A stretch of DNA of 64,000 nt from Actinoplanes sp. DH11 (lineage in GTDB: Bacteria > Actinomycetota > Actinomycetes > Mycobacteriales > Micromonosporaceae). Positions 50,890 through 61,567 of the stretch are shown here, piece by piece. The stretch covers positions 1 to 64,000 of the forward strand of contig NZ_JAHWGU010000023.1 in assembly GCF_020873875.1 (NCBI RefSeq), written 5' to 3'. The notes below the pieces were generated by a model. It saw only the letters and a list, made by a program, of their open reading frames with translations. It had not been told where the DNA came from and searched no databases. Positions within the stretch are counted from its first letter, which is position 1. Each line of letters starts with the position of its first letter. Made by a program: the position numbers and the translations under genes.

Positions 50890-51417
50890 GTGCGCGTACC
50901 CCGGCTGCTGGTGAGCCTGCTGATCGCGACAGCTGTCGCGGCGGCGGGCTGCGCCACCGCCAAGACCGCGTCCCCCGCGCCGGCCGGTGCCGCGCCGCCG
51001 GCCGCACCCGGCGTGCCCGTCGCGCTCACCTTCACCGGGAGCACGCTGGACGGCGCCGACTACGACGCGGCCGCGCTCGCCGGACGCCCGGCGCTGCTCT
51101 GGTTCTGGGCGCCCTGGTGCGCGACCTGCGCGAGCGAGGCCCAGTCGGTCGCCGACCTGCACGAGGAGTACGGCGACCGGCTCGGCATCCTCGGCGTCGG
51201 CGGGCTGGGCACGGTGGAGGCGATGCGCGAGTTCGTGAGCGAGATGGGGGTGGGCGCGGTGCCGCACCTCAGCGACCCGGCCGGCAAGGTCTGGCAACGG
51301 TTCGGGATCGCGCAGCAGAGCTGGTACGTCTTCGTCGACGCGGGCGGCACCGTCGTGCACCGCGGGTACCTGGACGACCTGCAGCTCACCACGAAGGTCC
51401 GTGAGCTGACGGCCTGA
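50890..51417 (+). CDS. Thioredoxin-like lipoprotein (TlpA/DsbE type)
   Basis: A 175-residue lipoprotein. GTG 50890 follows GGGAGAG. The signal peptide ends in the lipobox AAGC (Cys21). The thioredoxin fold has LLWFWAPWCATCASEAQSVA with active-site Cys77-Ala-Thr-Cys80 and a later cis-Pro region (GVGAVPHLSD). It would face outside the membrane and exchange disulfides. It lies 41 bp after the NuoF-like gene, so electrons from the membrane module may reach it; the gene order suggests this but does not prove it. Confidence 0.88.
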   Translation: MRVPRLLVSLLIATAVAAAGCATAKTASPAPAGAAPPAAPGVPVALTFTGSTLDGADYDAAALAGRPALLWFWAPWCATCASEAQSVADLHEEYGDRLGILGVGGLGTVEAMREFVSEMGVGAVPHLSDPAGKVWQRFGIAQQSWYVFVDAGGTVVHRGYLDDLQLTTKVRELTA

Positions 51418-51441
51418 CCGCGCCGCCGTCGTGCGGCGCGG
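51418..51441. terminator. Bidirectional hairpin between thioredoxin and PspC genes
   Basis: CCGCGCCGC (51418-51426) and GCGGCGCGG (51433-51441) are perfect 9-bp inverted repeats around CGTCGT. It starts right after the thioredoxin stop and lies 12 bp from the convergent PspC stop. Confidence 0.7.
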
Positions 51442-51453
51442 CCGGGCGGTGGA

Positions 51454-51705
51454 TCAGTAGGAGGCGGGCGGGGTGGCCGTGGGCGCCCAGGCCGGCTTCT
51501 CGGCCGGCATCACGAACCAGAGCACCGGGTAGATCAGGATCTGGCTGCCCGGAACCACGAAGAGGATCAGCACGAACAGCAGGCGGGCGATCCACGGGTC
51601 GAGGCCGAACCGGCGGGCCAGCCCCGCGCAGACACCGGCGATCATCCGGCCGTCCTGCGGGCGGACCAGGCCCTGGCGGGCCATCGAGTCGTGCACGGCG
51701 TTCAT
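51454..51705 (-). CDS. PspC-domain membrane protein
   Basis: An 83-residue protein. The PspC domain spans about 14-68: RPQDGRMIAGVCAGLARRFG, then LDPWIARLLFVLILFVVPGS and ILIYPVLWFVMPAEK, one or two membrane helices. PspC proteins respond to envelope stress; this short form often stands alone in actinobacteria. It is the only gene of its transcription unit, convergent with the thioredoxin gene. Confidence 0.88.
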   Translation of the reverse strand: MNAVHDSMARQGLVRPQDGRMIAGVCAGLARRFGLDPWIARLLFVLILFVVPGSQILIYPVLWFVMPAEKPAWAPTATPPASY

Positions 51706-51890
51706 GGTGGGTCTCGCTTTCCGATAGCGGCTGATGTGTCAATCGTGCGCCGACGGGGGTGCCGCGACCATCCGGAGACGCCCGGACCCGACCCTGAGAA
51801 CGCCCTCCGGGACGCAGTGGAGAGACCCCGCCCGATACAGTGCCACCGGCGAGCGAGAAAGGCCGTGGCGGCGGTCGGGGGGCAATAACA

Positions 51891-53663
51891 ATGGTCGATG
51901 GGACTTTACCGGGGGAGCGGACGCAGCCGCTGCGCCCGCGCGACCCGCGCAGCCTCGGCGACTACGAGCTGGTGGGCCGGCTCGGCGAGGGCGGCATGGG
52001 CACGGTCTACCTGGCGCGCACCGCGGCCGGGGTGCTCGTCGCGGTCAAGATGGTGCGCGCCGACCTGGCGCACGACGACGAGTTCCGCCGCCGGTTCCGC
52101 AGCGAGGTGAACCGGGCCCGGCAGGTGCCGCCGTTCTGCACGGCCGAGGTGCTCGACGCCGACCCGGACCACGAGCACCCCTACCTGGTGGTCGAATACG
52201 TCGACGGGCCCACCCTGGCCGAGGTGGTCGAGGACCGGGGGCCGCTGACGAGCGCCAACCTGCACGGCGTGGCGATCGGTGTGGCCACCGCGCTGACCGC
52301 GATCCACGGCGCCGGGGTGATCCACCGCGACCTCAAACCGCGCAACGTGCTGCTCGCGCCGGGCAGCCCCAAGGTGATCGACTTCGGGATCGCCCGGGCC
52401 ATGGAGGCGACGAGCGCCAACACGCGGACCGACCAGATGGTGGGCACGGTGGCGTACATGGCGCCGGAACGCTTCAGCACCGAGGGCGAGGCGCCGGTGA
52501 CGCCGGCCGCGGACGTGTTCGCGTGGGGCAGCGTGGTGGCGTACGCGGGCACCGGCAGGACGCCGTTCCACGCCGACTCGCCGCCGGCCACCGCGGCCCG
52601 CATCCTGACCCAGCCGCCCCGCCTGGACGGCCTGAGCGGCCCGCTGCGTGACCTGATCGCGCACGCGCTGGAGAAGGACCCGGCGAACCGGCCGACCGCA
52701 CGGGAACTGCTCGACCTGCTGGTCTCCTCGGGGGAGCGGCCGGCCGCCACCGCCGCCGCCTTCGCCGACCAGCCCGACCTCAAGGCGGCGGCCGTGGAGG
52801 CGCAGGCGGTGACCGGGGTGGCCGCGGCGCCGGCCACGGCGACGGTGCCGGGCCCGGTGCTGGCCATCCCGCCGGGCCTGGTCGGGTACGACGAGAACTC
52901 GATCATCACGGTGCCGATCTCGGAGGCGACCGCGACCGCCCTCGCGACGGCCGGGCCACCGCGGCGGACCGGCCGCCGCTGGGCGCTGCCCGCCGGCGTC
53001 GCGATCCTGCTCGTCGCGGTGGTCGTCGGGGCGGTGCTGCTGGCCCTGTCGATGCGCCCACCGGCCGGCGGCGGCGCGACGCCCGGGGTGTCCGGCCTGC
53101 CCGACACGACGCCGCTGATCGCCGACGCGCTGCGCACGCCGTCCCTGTGGGTGCCGACCGAGCAGGCCGGCGAGGGCGCCACCTGCCGTTTCGAGAACTC
53201 GCTGGTGGTGCGCCGCAAGACCGAGGGCACGTACCGGTGCACCGGCCCGGCCGACGAGGTGCCGGCGAACCTGCGGGCCCAGGTCGGGGTGAGCCTGCTG
53301 ACCGAGAACAGCTGCGCGGCGATCTGGTTCCGCTTCAAGGACCTGCGCGGCTACCTGCTCCGGGTCTGCCAGAACAACATCTACGTCGGCAAACACAAGC
53401 GGGACGGCAGCGTGCCGGTCCTGAAGACGTTCCCGCTGGCCGAGCCGATCGCGCTGAAGGCCGCGCCGACCGAGATCTCGCTGATCGTGATCGGGGAGAC
53501 GGTGCAGGTGCTGCGGGGCGGCGTCCTGGTCGGCTCGGTGCCGCTGACCGACCCGGAGATGCTCACCGGCCGGCTCTACCTGGGTGTGTTCAACGAGCGG
53601 AACGCGAAGAAGCGCGGCCCGTACGAGGTGGCGTTCACCGACGTGCGGATCTGGTCGGCCTGA
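51891..53663 (+). CDS. Transmembrane Ser/Thr protein kinase
   Basis: A 590-residue kinase. ATG 51891 is preceded by GGGGGG. The kinase domain is at about 20-280: RLGEGGMGTVYLAR, VAVKMVRADL, HRDLKPRNVLLA, VIDFGIARAM, GTVAYMAPERF, all canonical. A linker and one transmembrane helix (ALPAGVAILLVAVVVGAVLLAL, about residue 365-386) lead to an extracytoplasmic beta-rich domain with paired Cys (SCAAIWFRFKDLRGYLLRVC), which resembles a lectin-like or jelly-roll sensor. There are no PASTA repeats, so a sugar or other envelope ligand is plausible. A PP2C phosphatase gene lies at 56690. Confidence 0.92.
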   Translation: MVDGTLPGERTQPLRPRDPRSLGDYELVGRLGEGGMGTVYLARTAAGVLVAVKMVRADLAHDDEFRRRFRSEVNRARQVPPFCTAEVLDADPDHEHPYLVVEYVDGPTLAEVVEDRGPLTSANLHGVAIGVATALTAIHGAGVIHRDLKPRNVLLAPGSPKVIDFGIARAMEATSANTRTDQMVGTVAYMAPERFSTEGEAPVTPAADVFAWGSVVAYAGTGRTPFHADSPPATAARILTQPPRLDGLSGPLRDLIAHALEKDPANRPTARELLDLLVSSGERPAATAAAFADQPDLKAAAVEAQAVTGVAAAPATATVPGPVLAIPPGLVGYDENSIITVPISEATATALATAGPPRRTGRRWALPAGVAILLVAVVVGAVLLALSMRPPAGGGATPGVSGLPDTTPLIADALRTPSLWVPTEQAGEGATCRFENSLVVRRKTEGTYRCTGPADEVPANLRAQVGVSLLTENSCAAIWFRFKDLRGYLLRVCQNNIYVGKHKRDGSVPVLKTFPLAEPIALKAAPTEISLIVIGETVQVLRGGVLVGSVPLTDPEMLTGRLYLGVFNERNAKKRGPYEVAFTDVRIWSA

Positions 53664-53696
53664 CGGCGGGGCCCGGGTGCTTCCCGGGCCCCGCCG
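53664..53696. terminator. Bidirectional hairpin between kinase and tex
   Basis: CGGCGGGGCCCGGG (53664-53677) pairs perfectly over 14 bp with 53683-53696 around a TGCTT loop, one base after the kinase stop and 27 bases from the tex stop. Confidence 0.8.
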
Positions 53697-53723
53697 GCAG
53701 ATCTGACGCCTGTCGGCGAACCG

Positions 53724-56204
53724 TCAGTCGCGGGTCAGACCCGCCCGGCGCAGCGCGTCCGCCATCGCGCTGTTGCCGAAGCTTCCGCCGCCACCCTGCC
53801 CGCCGCGCTGACCGCCCTGGCCGCCGCCCTGACCGCCGCGCTGACCGCCCTGCTGCCGTGGCTGCCCGCCACGCTGCTGGCCGCCCTGACGACCGCCCTG
53901 CCGGTCACCCTGGCCGCCGGGCCGGCCGCCCTGACCGCCGGGCCGGCCGCCCTGCCGGTCCGGCGCCTGCCGGTCTCCGGGGCGGTCCTGGCCGCCGCGC
54001 TGCCCACCGCGGTCCTCGCGTGGCGCGCGGGCCCGGCCCGGCTCGTCCTGCAGGCGCATGGAGAGCGAGATCCGCTTGCGGACCGGGTCCACCTCCAGGA
54101 CGCGGACCTTCACCACGTCACCGGACTTGACCACCTCGCGCGGGTCCTGCACGAACCGGTCGGAGAGCGCCGACACGTGCACCAGGCCGTCCTGGTGCAC
54201 GCCGATGTCGACGAACGCGCCGAACGCGGCCACGTTCGTCACCTGGCCCTCCAGGATCATCCCCGGCGTCAGGTCGGCGATCTTCTCGACGCCCTCGGCG
54301 AAGGTGGCCGTGGTGAACGCCGGGCGCGGGTCGCGGCCCGGCTTCTCCAGCTCCTTGAGGATGTCCGTGACGGTCGGCAGACCCACCGTGTCGGTCACGA
54401 ACTTCTCCGGCCGGATCGCCTTCAGCAGCGGGCTGTTGCCGATCAGCGACTTGATGTCGGCGCCGGCGTCGGCGGCGATGGTGCGAACCACCGGGTACGA
54501 CTCGGGGTGCACGCTGGAGAAGTCGAGCGGGTCCTCGCCGCCGGAGATCCGCAGGAAGCCCGCGCACTGCTCGAACGCCTTCGGACCCAGCCGGGCCACG
54601 TTCTTGATCTCCTTGCGGTTCTTGAACGGGCCGTTCTGGTCGCGGTGCAGCACGATGTTCTCGGCCAGGCCGGCGGTGATGCCGGAGACCCGGGTGAGCA
54701 GCGGCGCGGAGGCGGTGTTGACGTCGACGCCGACGCCGTTCACGCAGTCCTCGACCACCGCGTCCAGCGAGCGGGCCAGCTTCACCTCGGAGATGTCGTG
54801 CTGGTACTGCCCGACGCCGATCGACTTCGGGTCGATCTTCACGAGTTCGGCGAGCGGGTCCTGGAGGCGGCGGGCGATCGAGACGGCGCCACGCAGCGAG
54901 ACGTCCATGCCGGGCAACTCCTGCGACGCGTACGCCGAGGCGGAGTAGACCGACGCGCCCGCCTCCGAGACGACCACCTTGGTCAGCTTGGCGTCCGGGT
55001 GCCGCTTGATCAGCTCGGCGGCGAGCTTGTCGGTCTCCCGGGACGCGGTGCCGTTGCCGATCGCGATCAGTTCCACGTTGTGCTTGGAGGCGAGCGCGGC
55101 CAGCCGGTGGATCGACTCGTCCCACTTGTTCTGCGGCACGTGCGGGTAGATCGTGTCGGTGGCGACCACCTTGCCGGTCGCGTCCACCACGGCCACCTTC
55201 ACACCGGTCCGGAACCCCGGGTCCAGGCCCATCGTGGTCCGGGTGCCGGCCGGCGCGGCGAGCAGCAGGTCGCGCAGGTTCGCGGCGAAGACCCGGACGG
55301 CCTCGTCCTCGGCGGCCTCGCGCAACCGGACACGCAGGTCGGCGCCGAGGTGGATGAGGATCCGGGTCCGCCACGCCCAGCGCACCGTGTCGACAAGCCA
55401 CTTGTCACCGGGCCGGCCGTGGTCGGTGATGCCGTTGCGGCCGGCGATGCGGCCCTCGAAGTACCCCTCGTCCTCCTCGGGGTGCGGCTCCATGGTGAGC
55501 TCGAGGACGTCCTCCTTCTCGCCGCGCAACATCGCCAGGATGCGGTGCGAGGGCAGCTTCGCGTACGGCTCGGCGAAGTCGAAGTAGTCGGAGAACTTGG
55601 CGCCGTCGGTCTCCTTGCCGGCGCGCACCTTCGCGACGAGACGCCCCCGCTTCCACATCTGCTCGCGCAGGTCGCCGATCAGGTCGGCGTCCTCGGCGAA
55701 CCGCTCGATCAGGATGGACCGGGCGCCGTCCAGCGCGGCCTGCGCGTCGGCAACCCCCTTCCCGGCGTCCACGAAGGCCTCGGCGGCCGCGCGCGGGTCG
55801 ACGGTGGGGTCACCCAGCAAGCCGTCGGCCAGCGGCTCCAGGCCGGCCTCACGGGCGATCTGGGCCTTGGTGCGCCGCTTCGGCTTGAACGGCAGGTAGA
55901 TGTCCTCCAGGCGGGCCTTCGTGTCGGCCTCGAGGATCTGCTGTTCGAGGGCGTCGTCCAGCTTGCCCTGCGAACGGATCGACTCCAGCACCGCGGCCCG
56001 CCGGTCCTCCAGCTCCCGCAGGTAACCCAGGCGCTCCTCCAGGGTGCGCAGCTGGGCGTCGTCCAGGGTGCCTGTCACCTCCTTGCGGTAGCGGGCGATG
56101 AACGGCACCGTGGCCCCGCCGTCGAGCAGCTCGACGGCCGCCGCGACCTGTCCTTCCCGTACCCCGAGTTCCGAGGCGATGCGCTGATGGATAGCTGTCG
56201 TCAC
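53724..56204 (-). CDS. tex: Tex-like RNA-binding transcription accessory protein with a long Gly/Gln/Arg tail
   Basis: An 826-residue protein. Residues 1 to about 720 are the Tex core: N-terminal helical domain, YqgF/RNase H-like domain (LDPGFRTGVKVAVVDATGKV), helix-hairpin-helix (LTRVSGITAGLAENIVLHRD, RKEIKNVARLGPKAFEQCAG), and an S1 RNA-binding domain (ILEGQVTNVAAFGAFVDIGV, HQDGLVHVSALSDRFVQDPR). The last 104 residues (723-826) are low-complexity RGGQ, PGGQ and GGQ repeats, ending in FGNSAMADALRRAGLTRD. Core Tex affects transcription termination and stress response. GTG 56204 is used because upstream sequence is not Tex-like. Convergent with the kinase gene. Confidence 0.9.
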   Translation of the reverse strand: MTTAIHQRIASELGVREGQVAAAVELLDGGATVPFIARYRKEVTGTLDDAQLRTLEERLGYLRELEDRRAAVLESIRSQGKLDDALEQQILEADTKARLEDIYLPFKPKRRTKAQIAREAGLEPLADGLLGDPTVDPRAAAEAFVDAGKGVADAQAALDGARSILIERFAEDADLIGDLREQMWKRGRLVAKVRAGKETDGAKFSDYFDFAEPYAKLPSHRILAMLRGEKEDVLELTMEPHPEEDEGYFEGRIAGRNGITDHGRPGDKWLVDTVRWAWRTRILIHLGADLRVRLREAAEDEAVRVFAANLRDLLLAAPAGTRTTMGLDPGFRTGVKVAVVDATGKVVATDTIYPHVPQNKWDESIHRLAALASKHNVELIAIGNGTASRETDKLAAELIKRHPDAKLTKVVVSEAGASVYSASAYASQELPGMDVSLRGAVSIARRLQDPLAELVKIDPKSIGVGQYQHDISEVKLARSLDAVVEDCVNGVGVDVNTASAPLLTRVSGITAGLAENIVLHRDQNGPFKNRKEIKNVARLGPKAFEQCAGFLRISGGEDPLDFSSVHPESYPVVRTIAADAGADIKSLIGNSPLLKAIRPEKFVTDTVGLPTVTDILKELEKPGRDPRPAFTTATFAEGVEKIADLTPGMILEGQVTNVAAFGAFVDIGVHQDGLVHVSALSDRFVQDPREVVKSGDVVKVRVLEVDPVRKRISLSMRLQDEPGRARAPREDRGGQRGGQDRPGDRQAPDRQGGRPGGQGGRPGGQGDRQGGRQGGQQRGGQPRQQGGQRGGQGGGQGGQRGGQGGGGSFGNSAMADALRRAGLTRD

Positions 56205-56689
56205 GCCGACGATTGTGACCGAGGCCGCCGCGCCTTGTCGCGCCGCCCCGCGCGGTCTGCTGAAGCGGGTCACCCCGCGGACGATGCCGCCGGGGTCTGT
56301 CGATCACATGGCGCGCGATGTGGTACGGCCTGGATCGTCCCTCTCCCGGCTGAACCGTCACCGCCGTACCCAGGTGTCGCGAATGTCACGGTCCGCCGGA
56401 TCCGGCGCCGGCCGGTCCGCACCCGGCCGCGACGACAACCGGGGTCGCGGGCGAGCGTCCCGACCGGCGCCCGGCCCGCGCCGGAACGGTCGCCGGAAGT
56501 CCTCCTCCCGGCGCCCGGACCGCCCGTGACCAGGGAGATCACCGGTTCCAGGCCGGTGCGACCCGGGGCCGCGCCGGCCCCGGACCGGCGAGCCCGGGAG
56601 GGTGACCTCCCATCCTCGCCGCACGCACCGGACGACACTACGTAGGAGGTACTAGAGACAACCGTTTGGGCGTTTGGCAGTCTTGTCAC
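56205..56689. promoter_or_regulatory. 485-bp divergent spacer between tex and the PP2C gene
   Basis: No credible gene is present; frames open on both strands are Arg/Pro/Gly-rich noise. Landmarks are the small hairpin GGGAGG-GTGA-CCTCCC (about 56596-56611) and an AT-richer patch at 56635-56690 next to the PP2C start (GGAGGTACTAGAGACAACCG). Promoters for both genes must lie here, but I cannot fix their boxes. Confidence 0.4.
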
Positions 56690-57409
56690 ATGACGCTTGC
56701 TGTCCGGGCGGTCGCCGCCACTGATCAGGGCCTGGTCCGGTCCAACAACGAAGACGCCGTCTTCGTCGGAAATCGACTCTTCGTCGTGGCGGACGGCATG
56801 GGTGGACTCCCCGCCGGGGAGCTGGCGAGCGACATCCTGGTGCAGACGCTCAGCACCGTCGACAGCACGCCCGACACCGGCGAGCCCCTGCAGGATCTGA
56901 TCGCCGCGCTGCAGACGGCCAACCAGCGCATCGAGGCGGCGGTGGCGGACGACGACGCCCGCGACGGCATGGGTACGACGGTGACGGCCCTGCTGCTCTC
57001 CGGCGACCGGCTGGCCGCGCTGAACGTCGGCGACTCCCGCTGCTACCTGCTGCGCGACGGCGAGTTCACCCAGCTCACCCGGGACGACACCTACGTGCAG
57101 GCGCTCGTCGACCAGGGTGTGCTCACGCCGGACGACGCACGGCGGCACCCGCAGCGGGCCCTGGTCACCCAGGCCGTGCAGGGCGGCCCGTTCCGGCCGG
57201 CGGGCCGGATGATCCCGGCCCGGGTCGGCGACCGGTACCTGCTGTGCAGCGACGGGCTCTCCGACTACGTCGAGGACGCGATGATCGCCCAGACGCTGCG
57301 CGAGGTGGCCGACCGCAAGGAGTGCGCGGGCACGCTGGTGCAGCGGACCCTGGACAACGGCGCCCCGGACAACGTGACGGTCATCGTCGCCGACGTGGTC
57401 GAGGCCTGA
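56690..57409 (+). CDS. PP2C-family Ser/Thr protein phosphatase
   Basis: A 239-residue phosphatase without membrane segments. The metal-binding motifs are complete: VRSNNEDAVFV, LFVVADGMGG, DGMGTTVTALLL, LNVGDSRCYLLRDG, LLCSDGLSDYVED and APDNVTVIVADVVE. It would dephosphorylate Ser/Thr residues and so could counter the kinases at 9331 and 51891. ATG 56690 is chosen because family members begin with such a segment (LAVRAVAATDQGLVR); TTG 56666 is in frame. Confidence 0.93.
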   Translation: MTLAVRAVAATDQGLVRSNNEDAVFVGNRLFVVADGMGGLPAGELASDILVQTLSTVDSTPDTGEPLQDLIAALQTANQRIEAAVADDDARDGMGTTVTALLLSGDRLAALNVGDSRCYLLRDGEFTQLTRDDTYVQALVDQGVLTPDDARRHPQRALVTQAVQGGPFRPAGRMIPARVGDRYLLCSDGLSDYVEDAMIAQTLREVADRKECAGTLVQRTLDNGAPDNVTVIVADVVEA

Positions 57410-57451
57410 CCGCTCGCCTCACGGCCGAGGGCGTGCCGTTATTCTCGGCCG

Positions 57452-57994
57452 GTGCTGATCACGACGGAACGGCTTGTGCTGCGGCGTTTCCGGGCGTCGG
57501 ACGCGCCGCGGCTCGCGGAGTACCGGTCCGACCCGGAGGTGGCCCGGTACCAGTCGTGGGACGCGCCGTTCCCGGTGGAGCGCGCCGAGGTGGCGGTCCG
57601 CAACTTCGCGGCCAGTTCGCCGGACGAGCCGGGGCACTTCCAGTACGCGATCGAGCTGACCGCCGAACGGGAGCTGATCGGGGACGTCTACGTGCGGCTG
57701 CACGACAACCGGAAACAGGCCGAGATCGGCTTCACGGTCGCCCGGGCGTACCAGAAGAGGGGTTTCGCCTCGGAGGCCGTCGGCGCGGTCCTCGACCGGC
57801 TCTTCCGCCGTCAGGGGCTGCACAAGGTCACCGGGGAGTGCGACGCCCGGAACACGGCGTCGGCGGCGCTGATGGAGCGCCTCGGGTTCCGGCGCGAGGG
57901 CCTGCTGCGGCAGCAGACGTTCATCAAGGGCGAGTGGACCGACGACCTGCTCTTCGGCCTGCTCGCCACCGAATGGCCCGCCACGGAGCCGTAG
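57452..57994 (+). CDS. GNAT-family N-acetyltransferase (RimJ/RimL-like)
   Basis: A 180-residue acetyltransferase of the Acetyltransf_3 type: TTERLVLRRFRASDAPRLAE at the N-terminus, EIGFTVARAYQKRGFASEAV as the acetyl-CoA motif A (QKRGFAS), then ECDARNTASAALMERLGFRR. It acetylates a small amine, antibiotic or protein N-terminus; the substrate is unknown. TATTCT at 57440-57445 lies six bases before GTG 57452, so the transcript is probably leaderless. It lies 42 bp after the PP2C stop. Confidence 0.87.
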   Translation: MLITTERLVLRRFRASDAPRLAEYRSDPEVARYQSWDAPFPVERAEVAVRNFAASSPDEPGHFQYAIELTAERELIGDVYVRLHDNRKQAEIGFTVARAYQKRGFASEAVGAVLDRLFRRQGLHKVTGECDARNTASAALMERLGFRREGLLRQQTFIKGEWTDDLLFGLLATEWPATEP

Positions 57995-58007
57995 ACGCGG
58001 CAGGAGC

Positions 58008-58033
58008 GGGGGACGGGCGCGGGCCCGCCCCCC
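58008..58033. terminator. Hairpin between acetyltransferase and glgB
   Basis: GGGGG-A-CGGGC (58008-58018) pairs with GCCCG-C-CCCCC (58023-58033), with one mismatch and a four-base loop, between convergent genes. Confidence 0.6.
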
Positions 58034-58043
58034 GGACGAGGGC

Positions 58044-60194
<2,151 letters not shown>

Positions 60195-60253
60195 GGTGTT
60201 CCGTTCCTCCGGGATCTTCGGCGGGGTCTTCGGCGAGGGGTCGCCCGTCGAGG

Positions 60254-61567
60254 TCATCCGACGAGCCGGGTGATGGACCGCAGCGGGATCCGCAGCCAGC
60301 CCGGGCGGTGCCGGGATTCGTACGCGGCCTCGTAGACCGCCTTGTCCAGCTCGTACGCCGCGAGCAGGGCCTCCTGCCGGCGCGGGTCGGTGCCGGAGAC
60401 GTTCGCGTACCCGTCGCAGAAGGCCGCGCGGTTGCGGTCCACCCACTCCCGGGCCCGGGCCGCCAGGTGCTCGTCGTCGTCCTGGTCGACCAGGAGCTGA
60501 TAGGCCGCGTACTCGTAGGAGCGCAGCACGCCGGCGACGTCCCGCAGTGGGGAGTCCGGCATCCGGCGCTCGTCGAGCGGCTGGCCCGGCTCGCCCTCGA
60601 AGTCGATCAGCAGCCACGCCTCCGGGGTGCGCAGCACCTGACCGAGGTGCAGGTCGCCGTGCACTCGCTGGACCTGGACCTGCTCACCGGTGAGCGCGGT
60701 GAACCGCTCGGTGATCGCCGGGACGAACTGCTGGAGCTCGGGAACCGCGGTGGCGGCGGTGCGCAGCCGGGCCAGGACCGCGTCCAGCGGGAACGGCGCC
60801 GGCCCGGTGCCGAGCTCGTCGGCGAGGGTCCGGTGCACCGAGGCGACGGCCTCGCCCAGCCGGTACGACTCGCCCTGGAAGTCGCCGCCCACCTGGTCGG
60901 CGTGCATCTCCGCGTCGGCGAACAGGTCACGCGCTGACGCCGTCGCCATCGCCCAGCCCTCGGCGGAGTTCGCCGCGTACTCGGTGACCATGCCGAGCGA
61001 GCAGGTGCCCGCGTCGTCGGACGACTCCAGCGAGCCGAGCAGCCGGGCCACGTGCGGGTTGCCGGCCCGGCCGAGCACCCGGTTCAGCTCGATGTCCGGG
61101 TTGATGCCGCAGGTGACCCGCCGGAACAGTTTCAGGATCGCGTCCTGGTCGAAGATCACGCTGGTGTTGCTCTGCTCGGCGTCGAAAACCCTCGGCCACG
61201 CCTCGAGCGGCAGCTCGACGCCGGGCTCCTTCTCGAAGGTGACGTCGCCGACCGGCTCCGACCGGTCGACGAGCGAGAGCAGGTGCCGGGCCGCCGCCGG
61301 GTCGTAGAGCGCGTCGTAGCCGACCCGGCCGTCGTCGGTCGTGCCGATCGTGGCGACCTGGCTGTACTCCGGGATCGGGCCGGCGCCCCAGCCCACCAGG
61401 ATCTGGTAGCGCTCGGAGCTGCCGTCGGTGTACTCCACGTCGACGAGAACCAGTTCCAGGTCCTCGCCGAGCGGCGTGGCGGAACCCTGCTTGACCGAGG
61501 CGAGCACCCGGGTGCGCCCCGCGTACCAGCGTTGATTCGGTAACCACTCGGCGAAAGGCAGCGTCAT
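60254..61567 (-). CDS. mak: Maltokinase
   Basis: A 437-residue kinase of the Pep2/Mak family. LPFAEWLPNQRWYAGRTR is the N-terminal signature. The catalytic loop is VQRVHGDLHLGQVLRTPEAW and the metal-binding segment LLIDFEGEPGQPLDERRMPD. It phosphorylates maltose to alpha-maltose-1-phosphate, the GlgE donor, with ATP. ATG 61567 overlaps the treS stop (ATGA) and follows GGAGGAG. In many relatives treS and mak are fused; here they are separate but coupled. Confidence 0.93.
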   Translation of the reverse strand: MTLPFAEWLPNQRWYAGRTRVLASVKQGSATPLGEDLELVLVDVEYTDGSSERYQILVGWGAGPIPEYSQVATIGTTDDGRVGYDALYDPAAARHLLSLVDRSEPVGDVTFEKEPGVELPLEAWPRVFDAEQSNTSVIFDQDAILKLFRRVTCGINPDIELNRVLGRAGNPHVARLLGSLESSDDAGTCSLGMVTEYAANSAEGWAMATASARDLFADAEMHADQVGGDFQGESYRLGEAVASVHRTLADELGTGPAPFPLDAVLARLRTAATAVPELQQFVPAITERFTALTGEQVQVQRVHGDLHLGQVLRTPEAWLLIDFEGEPGQPLDERRMPDSPLRDVAGVLRSYEYAAYQLLVDQDDDEHLAARAREWVDRNRAAFCDGYANVSGTDPRRQEALLAAYELDKAVYEAAYESRHRPGWLRIPLRSITRLVG

